Source: Candidatus Bathyarchaeota archaeon (GTDB lineage: Archaea > Thermoproteota > Bathyarchaeia > EX4484-135). From it: a stretch of DNA of 11,897 nt. Shown in pieces: positions 7,201-11,897 of this stretch. Location of the stretch: assembly GCA_011040545.1 (NCBI GenBank), contig DQYM01000181.1, positions 1-11,897 of the forward strand, in the 5' to 3' direction. Made by a program: the position numbers and the translations under genes. Positions within the stretch are counted from its first letter, which is position 1. Every line of letters starts with the position of its first letter. The notes under the pieces were generated by a model that ran no database searches, was not told where the DNA came from, and was given only the letters and a program-made list of their open reading frames with translations.

Positions 7201-10200
7201 TGAACGTTACGTTCACTAGCTTTACATCACCTGGTGAGGCAGCTAGCACTGGTGCCTGGTAGCTGTATATCTCAGGTGGTAGGCTTAGGCTTATGTTTGG
7301 ATCCTTACCAACCCTCTCGTCCTTGCAGGTTATGTAGTAGGTGCCAGTTATGGACTCGACCTCCTTGAGCCACCAGTCGAAGAGGGCCATTGGGTCGCAC
7401 CAGGGTGTCTCAATGTCAGGCGTTACCTTCCAGAGGTAGTGGATGGTGAACTCGCCCTCGTTTATGAACTTACCGCTTATTGGCTTGAGCGTGAACTTGC
7501 CCTCCCAGGTCTCGCCAGGCTCAACGGTAGCACCAAGGGCAACGGCATCTGGTATGCCAGTCTGGTAGCCATCTATGTAGAGGCCCCACTTGGACTTGGT
7601 ATCGCCATCGTTTATTATCTTTATGAGCATGGCACCGTATGGGCATGGGAACCATGGGGTCCAGAAGTCAGTTAGGTTCTCAGTTATGGTGTAGTTTATC
7701 CAGTTGTAGTAGTAGACCCTGCAGCCACAGCAGGTGCAGACCATCTTTGGAGCGTGGATGAGTATCTCAAGCCTATCGCCCTCATCTAGCTCTAGCTTGT
7801 TTATGTGGAGCCTTATGTAGTGTGATGGGTCTGGCATGCATGGGTAGAACCAGTAGTACCACACGGCGTCCTCTGGGTCTGGGTACTCATAGCCATCTAT
7901 GTACACGCCCTCAGCGCCATTGTCATCGCCATCTACTATGATGCGGAAGGCAACCTTCACGTAGCCATCCTCTGGGTCGGCCCTCAGCCAGGGCAGGTAG
8001 AAGTTCTCCTTGTAGCCACCTATGTCGTCGTAGGTGTAGTTCCAGACCTCGCCCGTGTAGAGGTTCTCAACCTGGAAGACATCGCCAGGCTCCAAGCCGA
8101 GGTAAGCGATGTGGAACTTCATTGGCCAGCCCATCGTGAACCACCAGCCCGTGAACTCCCAGACCACCTCAGGCGTGCCCCAGTCTGGGTATGGGCTTGG
8201 TGAGGCTATTGGCGCCATGCTGTGCCAGCTGCCAGCTCCACGCTTTGGTATCTGGTAGCCATTTATGTAGAGGCCATCGCCACCCTGGCCATCGCCATCC
8301 ACATAGATGGTGAACGTTACTATCACGTAGCCATCCGCGTTTGGCTGTAGCCATGGGGTCCAGCCATCCGTTACGTTGACCCATATCTCGTAGTGGTCGC
8401 CAGTAACGCCATCTACTATCTCAAGCCAATCACCGTAGCCTGGGTCTAGGCCTAGCTTCACTATGTGGAAGCGTATTGGTAGGCCCTCCGTGTAGATGGT
8501 TATGGTACCGCTGGTCCAGGCCTGTGCGTGGTAACTACCTGGGTCAGTGTATGGGCCGCTGCTTATTGGGTAGGACACGAACTCCCAGAATGGGTATGGG
8601 TGTGGTGAGTGTATGGCTATCTCTATCTTGTCCACGATGAAGCCGAAGGCCACTATGCCATCGCCATCATCAACTATCATGAAGCGCTGCGTGCCACCAC
8701 CTGGTCCATCTGGGAACCAGATGGACCACTTATCCGTAGTGCTACCGCTGAAGGTCCACGTGAACTCTGGCCTGTTTACATCGTAGACTATTAGCACATC
8801 ACCAGGCTCCAGCGTTATGTTGGCGAAGTGGTAGCGCCTCATCATGCCGCAGGTGTAGAACCTTACGTCCTCGTACCAGCCATCGTAGTATGGGTGTGGG
8901 CTCTCGAAGAACCATGCTACCTCCTTGGAGGTGAGTTCGCCAGTTATCAGGTCGGTTGGAGTTGGTGATATTGCCTCTACGACAAGTGAGTGCCTACCAG
9001 GTGCTACGTAGGTTAGGTCCTCGGACCACTCTATGTAGGTCCATACCTCCTCCGTGTAGTTGCCGAAGTTAGCTACATCAACGTCTATATCAAAGGCAGT
9101 GCCGTTGTAGGTCCAGATGTTGTATGAAGCGCTGAAGCCAATGGCATGGCGAGGTACGACCTCTATCTCATCAAATACGCCAGTATCCCAGCCACCGAAC
9201 CAAGCCATGATGTTGAGGCCAAGGCGGAGGTTTGGCATGTAGCCTGGCCTCCTCTTAGGCCAGGGCTGCCAGTACAGCCAGTCGTTGTTGAGGGTATCGT
9301 CATCTGACATCACGAGGAAGGCACCGCCAGTAGCGGACGTGTTAAGCACTATGGATGGGAAGTATGGGTCATAGGATATTACGGTGTTATCACCTGGTAC
9401 TATGCTGCCGTGTGGGTTCATGAAGCCTATTATGTCTACGCCACGGGTTATCGGGTGGGTTATGAAGTTGGTTGAGCCACCACCAGCAGCTAGGTCCATC
9501 CACTCCATGCCGAAGGGCATTACGTAGTAGTTGTAGCCATATGGAGTGCCGTAGTAGTCCTGGTTGGGTATCATGCGCTCGTCCTCGCCAGTGAGCAGCA
9601 CGTGGCCACCGTAAGTGGCCACATAGCCAAGCAGGTCGTGCGTGTTGATTACATCTGGGTTGTAAGTTGCCTTGTAGCGTATGGCAGTTATGAGGAAGCC
9701 GAAGTCAACGTCCCTATCATCGCTCACCAGGTGTAGGTAGACGAGGTCGCCACTTATCCATGGGGACCAGCTACCAGAGGCATCAATTGAGCCAGTGTAG
9801 CGGTAGACTAAGTTCATGTGCTCATCGTAGAGCTCTAGGCAATCTACATCAGCTAGCTTGAGCACCTCGAAGTACAGGCTTATGGCAACTGCGCCTGGCT
9901 CCTCAATGGTCCACCAGCCCTCGAAGTTGTTAGCGTATGGGTGGTCTGACTCCACCCAGATTGGCTCCTCAAGCGTGGTCTCCATGTAGTAGGGCTCAAG
10001 CATGTAGTAGCCCTCGTAGTGCTTTAGCAGGTCCATGCTGGTGCGGGTGTAGCGTGATTCATACATGTCTATGATGAAGCCATCCTTGCCCTTCGTGTCG
10101 GTGTCCTTGCTTACTATCTCAATCCATACCCTCTCGCCCTGGAGCCAATCGGTCCAGACGTCGGTAGCGTTGCCACCCCACCACCACTCATTGCCGTAGG

Positions 10201-11897
10201 CATCGTACACGTGGATCCAGTCGCCACAGTCTAGGTTGGTGTAGGCGAAGTGCAGGCGGGTTATGTCCCTGTCCTCCTCGTACCAGAGCACTGGGCCCCA
10301 GATTAGGCCACCCTCGGTCCTGTAGCTAGTTATCTTGTAGCCCCAGGCATTCTCAGTGTTAGTGTTATCTGGGTCTATGATCATTATGCTGAACTCAGCA
10401 TAGCCACTTGCGTTCAGGCTGAACCAATCGGTCCAGACGTTAGTGCCATCGCCAGTGAACTCCCATACCTCGCTTGGGTAGTACAGGTTGATTATCCTCA
10501 GCGTTGCATCAGCATCTAGGTCAATGGACTCAAAGAGGAACTGCACACGTATGCCACCTGGGGCGTACACGACCGTCTTGTTGGACTCATTTGGCACGTA
10601 TGGGTGGGAGCTCTCCACCACGTAGTGGACTGGTGCGCCAGTCCAGTCATCTGGGTATGGGTGAGGCGTCTCAATGGGTGGCAGCATGGCATCACGGTAT
10701 ATCTTGCCTGGATATGGCTCCTTGTATACGGCTATCCTATCTATGTGGAAGCCATACTGGTTGAGCACGGGGTCAGCATCGAGGACCACGTAGGCCCTAT
10801 CGCCAGGTATCATCGGGCTCCAGACATCGTAGAAGTTGTGGTACCAATCGCCAGTGAAGCCATCGGTTATGCGGTTCCAGTCCTTATCGTAGATGCCTAT
10901 CACGTCCCACAGGGGCCACTCAAGCTGTATGCGTGTGAAGTGTATGCTGAAGGCTGAGGTACCAGGTGGAGCTAGCACCTCATAGACGAGGTGCCCACCT
11001 GGGTACGGGTGAGGCGTCTCCACGTCAGGTATATCTACCTCCTCAAGGCCCTTGACCCAAACTAGGGCGTCTACTATGAAGTAGCCATAGCTCATGTAGT
11101 AGTCTAGCCGTATCTCACGGCCCATAGCTAGGAAGGTCCAGATGCCCGTGTACACACGCCTGCCAGTCATCACAGATGGGCTGATGAACTGTATGTAGTT
11201 GCCGTACTCATCGTAGACACGGATGCGGAAGCTGTATGAGTAGTATGGCCAGTATACAGTGTAGAAGTGCAGCATCACGCCCTCAGCACCAGCTGGTGCC
11301 GTTATGGTGATTGAGCCACTACCAGATCGGTAGTACGGGCCTATGGGCTCCTCGTGGTACTCGCCTACGCCAGGCCTTGGTAGCACTGAGCTAGCGTACT
11401 CTATGTTGACGCCTAGGTCCCTTAGCTCATCTAGGTAGTTGCTGAACTTAGCGTAATTGCATATCCTATCCTCAACCAGTATGCTTACGTTGCTGAAGTA
11501 TGGCGTCCAGTACTCCCAGGCAGGGGCCTCTGCGTACTTAGTTAGCCTCATAGCCCCTATCTCGCTATCCTTGCCAGCTGGCACGACATCAGCTAGGTAG
11601 GTGTAGGCACTGTAGACATTCAGGCGACCAGCACCCATAGCGTGGTAATCATATGGCTCATTGGTGAATGGGTCAGTTAGCTTCTCAGCGCCCTCTATGA
11701 GGGCCATCTTAACGCTGGATGGCCTTAGGCCTGGGTAGGCATCTAGCAGTAGGGCAACTGCACCAGCTGCAAAGGCACCAGCCATGCTAGTGCCAGAGAC
11801 CACCCAGTAGTAGTAATCAACTGAGCGCCAGTCGTAGTATAGCGTGATTATGTTCTCACCTGGGGCCACGATATCTGGCTTCATCCTTAGGGCAGCG
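4247..11897 (-). CDS. Giant cell-surface subtilisin-family (S8) protease with CUB-like modules, 5'-truncated
   Basis: At least 2548 residues, open past the window edge. The Met at 11884 is internal: it is residue 1 in the numbering used here, and the surrounding MKPDIVAPGENI is conserved subtilase core. Layout: end of the S8 domain with catalytic Ser33 in VSGTSMAG (to ~100); GATase-like alpha/beta domain A, in pieces (132-165, ~615-642, 742-898); CUB-like modules 1-5 (175-738); CARDB-like beta sandwich, in pieces (905-992, 1447-1490); modules 6-9 (993-1446); beta-sandwich region (1490-1685); GATase-like domain B, in pieces (1686-1960, 2168-2253); modules 10-11 (1963-2166); helical repeats (2262-2515); membrane helix (2519-2541) ending RRR. 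Many N-x-S/T sequons and Trp/Tyr-rich strands fit an exported glycoprotein anchored by its C-terminus. Catalytic Asp and His and the signal peptide are off-window. Protease family, CUB resemblance and anchor are well supported; the split-domain assignments are inference. A partner role with the downstream LEA-repeat protein is possible. Confidence 0.9.
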   Translation of the reverse strand, partial: AALRMKPDIVAPGENIITLYYDWRSVDYYYWVVSGTSMAGAFAAGAVALLLDAYPGLRPSSVKMALIEGAEKLTDPFTNEPYDYHAMGAGRLNVYSAYTYLADVVPAGKDSEIGAMRLTKYAEAPAWEYWTPYFSNVSILVEDRICNYAKFSNYLDELRDLGVNIEYASSVLPRPGVGEYHEEPIGPYYRSGSGSITITAPAGAEGVMLHFYTVYWPYYSYSFRIRVYDEYGNYIQFISPSVMTGRRVYTGIWTFLAMGREIRLDYYMSYGYFIVDALVWVKGLEEVDIPDVETPHPYPGGHLVYEVLAPPGTSAFSIHFTRIQLEWPLWDVIGIYDKDWNRITDGFTGDWYHNFYDVWSPMIPGDRAYVVLDADPVLNQYGFHIDRIAVYKEPYPGKIYRDAMLPPIETPHPYPDDWTGAPVHYVVESSHPYVPNESNKTVVYAPGGIRVQFLFESIDLDADATLRIINLYYPSEVWEFTGDGTNVWTDWFSLNASGYAEFSIMIIDPDNTNTENAWGYKITSYRTEGGLIWGPVLWYEEDRDITRLHFAYTNLDCGDWIHVYDAYGNEWWWGGNATDVWTDWLQGERVWIEIVSKDTDTKGKDGFIIDMYESRYTRTSMDLLKHYEGYYMLEPYYMETTLEEPIWVESDHPYANNFEGWWTIEEPGAVAISLYFEVLKLADVDCLELYDEHMNLVYRYTGSIDASGSWSPWISGDLVYLHLVSDDRDVDFGFLITAIRYKATYNPDVINTHDLLGYVATYGGHVLLTGEDERMIPNQDYYGTPYGYNYYVMPFGMEWMDLAAGGGSTNFITHPITRGVDIIGFMNPHGSIVPGDNTVISYDPYFPSIVLNTSATGGAFLVMSDDDTLNNDWLYWQPWPKRRPGYMPNLRLGLNIMAWFGGWDTGVFDEIEVVPRHAIGFSASYNIWTYNGTAFDIDVDVANFGNYTEEVWTYIEWSEDLTYVAPGRHSLVVEAISPTPTDLITGELTSKEVAWFFESPHPYYDGWYEDVRFYTCGMMRRYHFANITLEPGDVLIVYDVNRPEFTWTFSGSTTDKWSIWFPDGPGGGTQRFMIVDDGDGIVAFGFIVDKIEIAIHSPHPYPFWEFVSYPISSGPYTDPGSYHAQAWTSGTITIYTEGLPIRFHIVKLGLDPGYGDWLEIVDGVTGDHYEIWVNVTDGWTPWLQPNADGYVIVTFTIYVDGDGQGGDGLYINGYQIPKRGAGSWHSMAPIASPSPYPDWGTPEVVWEFTGWWFTMGWPMKFHIAYLGLEPGDVFQVENLYTGEVWNYTYDDIGGYKENFYLPWLRADPEDGYVKVAFRIIVDGDDNGAEGVYIDGYEYPDPEDAVWYYWFYPCMPDPSHYIRLHINKLELDEGDRLEILIHAPKMVCTCCGCRVYYYNWINYTITENLTDFWTPWFPCPYGAMLIKIINDGDTKSKWGLYIDGYQTGIPDAVALGATVEPGETWEGKFTLKPISGKFINEGEFTIHYLWKVTPDIETPWCDPMALFDWWLKEVESITGTYYITCKDERVGKDPNISLSLPPEIYSYQAPVLAASPGDVKLVNVTFITSRDMTKGTARITGPISELADFWVVTYDPTTGALYMVNMGDETDFELEDISVPFHQYLGPWWPPEWRGWSIETVLPNTGHGFVFMAILIDLETEPGTYEGAVEFYDGTTLVEEVPISIEVVPPMAGRVLYDDLDIYMVPEGYLTYQPPWPGWEWHPFPRYLWCNYFDFWRYVTERRFDLDTLSIIKAIFQETDFVDNYVEWPPGSGKHISDYPPYERAQKYYEFLDWFFSQYNAILEPAHYSLWWDNVIFYREIEGAENLVVAYTVERAIRVAMKGGAGLLVMGEHGYREWYWLGSLIGTAEDTTVVDRMNSLLELVGSDLRIGYTPVPGEWAGDWAYMVNVTKDWMVDHPITRGVSHFTMAAWEAAGFMTIVEHHTYVFVGVPHLEQLYWVEVTGQQAISIESPHPYPDNYDNTWVVSWPGAEMIRIHFDRIQVESGFDFLYIYDSRGNLVAVYSGSYYDVWTPWIEGDTAYIRLVSDYSIHYWGFRADAMQCGEPHGTPIESPHPYPPNAHLVYTVSEPGAYKIRLHFYRWSLEDNYLDAIYVYDENWTLIDWFNPAHHGASGEDLWTEWVPGDTAYVVLVSDSVEAPEAEWGFLIDAYEYCTADGAYPIAYALNPYTDRAGPVIAVDDTLPDYPDAVAVVIGDHQQFSNYFFSHWIPVLFRYDSVRRLEYCRWDVPDLAIALLVYATGFWRKVAGPVEGGSWRDWVVNNMTLVEQFISAGEALGIDMSAARSKLDLAEAELEAGDAILEELGCVGAPEAWEHYVKALEYISDAFELAVDAAYDAATGLKADYEARHDEVVAYIDEVAARGIDVSAAYDYLADSERKKSEGDRFLEAWDPEKPETAPALLNATKCYKEALSLLDAAESAAKDAAKAEADVWIAEAEDAIAEAKATPYAPADKIAEAESKLDEARAAYDAEDYLTAIDKAKEAKSLAEEAIEAGHEEARRAAERTTWIYIGAGVAVVAAIAIIGAAIWLRRR
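4262..4330 (-). other. C-terminal membrane anchor of the protease
   Basis: Residues 2519-2541 (TWIYIGAGVAVVAAIAIIGA and on) are uninterrupted hydrophobic residues followed by RRR and the stop codon. Positive residues at the extreme end place the C-terminus in the cytoplasm and everything before it outside. Confidence 0.88.
4340..5101 (-). repeat. Alpha-helical repeat stalk of the protease
   Basis: Residues 2262-2515 are Ala/Glu/Asp/Lys-rich and strongly helical. There are about three repeats of 75-95 residues. The first two share GIDMSAARSKLDLAE and GIDVSAAYDYLADSE, each followed by a second helix pair (EHYVKALEYISDAFELA; NATKCYKEALSLLDAAES). The third is WIAEAEDAIAEAK ... DYLTAIDKAKEAKSLAEEA. 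The pattern suggests helical hairpins or a coiled-coil stalk that lifts the protease above the membrane. Confidence 0.7.
5126..5383 (-). other. GATase-like domain B, last part after the CUB insertion
   Basis: Residues 2168-2253. AVAVVIGDHQQFSNYFF parallels GAFLVMSDDDTLNNDWL of domain A, and VPDLAIALLVYATG parallels NLRLGLNIMAWFGG. The position and spacing match the closing strand and helix of that fold. The assignment rests on reading by eye. Confidence 0.45.
5387..5998 (-). repeat. CUB-like modules 10-11 (third group)
   Basis: Two modules, M10 5717-5998 and M11 5387-5698, are the most CUB-like of all. Both open with IESPHPYP, exactly 300 bases apart. Both keep Glu before the IYD/VYD turn (QVESGFDFLYIYD; SLEDNYLDAIYVYD), an LVSD loop and a WGF closing strand. 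In calcium-binding CUB domains the equivalent Glu and two Asp coordinate Ca2+, so calcium binding is a reasonable inference. Confidence 0.78.
5672..5995 (-). repeat. 24-base exact direct repeat, 300-base spacing
   Basis: Bases 5672-5695 and 5972-5995 are identical and encode the IESPHPYP openings of CUB-like modules 11 and 10. Shorter related stretches occur at 8591-8605, 10651 and 10999. They mark module boundaries inside the coding region rather than an independent DNA element. Confidence 0.8.
6005..6829 (-). other. GATase-like domain B, first part
   Basis: Residues 1686-1960: RVLYDD strand (1689-1694), the helix-rich stretch ERAQKYYEFLDWFFSQYNA, VERAIRVAMKGGAGLLVMGE (1828-1847), then DHPITRGV (1911-1918). 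The order matches domain A. The expected last strand-helix unit (VVIGDHQQFSNYFF ... DLAIALLVYATG, residues 2204-2252, encoded at 5129-5275) comes only after two CUB-like modules. Confidence 0.5.
6131..6152 (-). repeat. 22-base repeat, copy in GATase-like domain B
   Basis: This stretch is identical to 9437-9458 and encodes HPITRGV in domain B. Identity at every third codon position fits a duplicated domain or strong codon bias. Confidence 0.75.
7547..8908 (-). repeat. CUB-like modules 6-9 (second group)
   Basis: Four modules: M6 8615-8908, M7 8243-8614, M8 7871-8209, M9 7547-7867. M6 and M7 open with ESPHPYY and HSPHPYP and M8 with ASPSPYP; M9 has no such opening. M7, M8 and M9 share a distinct ending: an acidic DGD loop followed by GLYINGY, GVYIDGY or GLYIDGY, unlike the SD...GF ending of other groups. 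M9 replaces the usual IYD turn by a cysteine cluster. The shared endings suggest that M7-M9 arose by local duplication. Confidence 0.72.
9191..9661 (-). other. GATase-like (DUF4350/ThuA-type) domain A, main part
   Basis: Residues 742-898 show DLLGYVATYGGHVLLTGED, then THPITRGV (809-816), GGAFLVMSDDDTLNN (853-867) and NLRLGLNIMAW (885-895). This is the order GG-x-LL-x-G-D / HPIT-x-G / (S)D-x-x-x-x-N / N-x-x-x-W seen in GATase-like domains that follow subtilases. No glutaminase cysteine is visible, so a binding or structural role is likely. Candidate earlier elements lie at residues 132-165 (SILVEDRICNYAKFSNYLDE) and about 615-642, separated from this part by CUB-like modules. Confidence 0.5.
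9437..9458 (-). repeat. 22-base repeat, copy in GATase-like domain A
   Basis: This is the partner of 6131-6152, encoding HPITRGV in domain A. The two copies are about 3.3 kb apart in the same reading frame. Confidence 0.75.
9671..11362 (-). repeat. CUB-like modules 1-5 (first group)
   Basis: Five beta-sandwich modules of about 90-105 residues: M1 11051-11362, M2 10721-11023, M3 10319-10618, M4 10049-10309, M5 9671-9958. Typical order within a module: an opening ES/ET-x-HPY-(P), a strand with an IRLHF-like sequence, an IYD/VYD turn, a VWT-x-W-x-x-GD strand start, an acidic loop (SDD, SKDTD, DPDN), then a closing GF-x-I-D strand. This follows the eukaryotic CUB pattern (SPnYP... IxLxF... YDxLxIYDG... 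SD... GF) but without its disulfides. M1 and M4 lack the HPY opening. A spare IETPHPYPDDW (404-414) stands 20 residues before the ESSHPY that opens M3. A non-CUB segment (611-642) separates M4 and M5. Confidence 0.75.
11588..11897 (-). other. C-terminal part of the subtilase catalytic domain
   Basis: Residues 1-100 of the visible protein. KPDIVAPG, then the serine motif GTSMAGAFAAGAVALLLDAY, with the nucleophile Ser33 encoded at 11786-11788. LRPSSVKMALIEGA and GAGRLNVYSAY follow, which are the usual helix and closing segment of S8 enzymes. The Asp and His motifs must lie beyond 11897, so activity cannot be confirmed here. Confidence 0.93.

Noticed and set aside
10604..10957. 117-residue open frame on the plus strand within the protease gene, plus several similar shorter ones
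   Set aside because: All lie opposite the continuous protease frame, and their sequence is the antisense of the CUB-like repeats.
11882..11884. ATG as start of the giant protease
   Set aside because: It lies in RMKPDIVAPG, a conserved interior segment of S8 proteases; the frame is open beyond the window.

Overview
The window looks like a thermophilic archaeon, most likely from the Crenarchaeota/TACK side, though the exact lineage cannot be settled from sequence reading alone. The reasons are an isoprenoid-lipid gene pair (geranylgeranyl reductase plus prenyl diphosphate synthase), GTG and TTG starts with GGAGGT-type Shine-Dalgarno sequences, heavy use of AGG (Arg) and ATA (Ile) codons, and a giant surface subtilase held by a C-terminal membrane helix ending in RRR. 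Coding density is almost complete: the only clear intergenic gap is 59 bases.

Left part, + strand (1-2033): the 3' end of a geranylgeranyl reductase gene, cut by the window edge, overlaps by 14 bases the start of a 344-residue polyprenyl (probably geranylgeranyl) diphosphate synthase. The first enzyme saturates isoprenoid chains of archaeal lipids and the second builds those chains, so the pair reads as a membrane-lipid operon. The synthase has a small residue (Ala) at the position that sets product length, so a product longer than C20 is possible.

Middle, - strand (1920-4187): a 755-residue membrane-anchored protein made of about five tandem LEA2/WHy-like beta-sandwich modules. Its 3' end overlaps the convergent synthase gene by 114 bases.

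Right part, - strand (4247 to beyond 11897): at least 2548 residues of a giant subtilisin-family (S8) surface protease. The window holds the catalytic-serine end of the protease domain. It is followed by eleven CUB-like modules in three groups (5, 4 and 2). These groups appear to be inserted into other domains: two copies of a GATase-like (DUF4350/ThuA-type) alpha/beta domain and one CARDB-like beta sandwich. A further beta-sandwich region, a repeated alpha-helical stalk and a single C-terminal membrane helix complete the chain. The catalytic Asp and His and the signal peptide lie beyond the window.

The protease and LEA-repeat genes lie head to tail on one strand. Both products would be membrane-anchored with very large outside parts, so they may form one cell-surface assembly (inference). 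The most unusual feature is the nested architecture of the protease, including one CUB-like module that carries a tight four-cysteine cluster.
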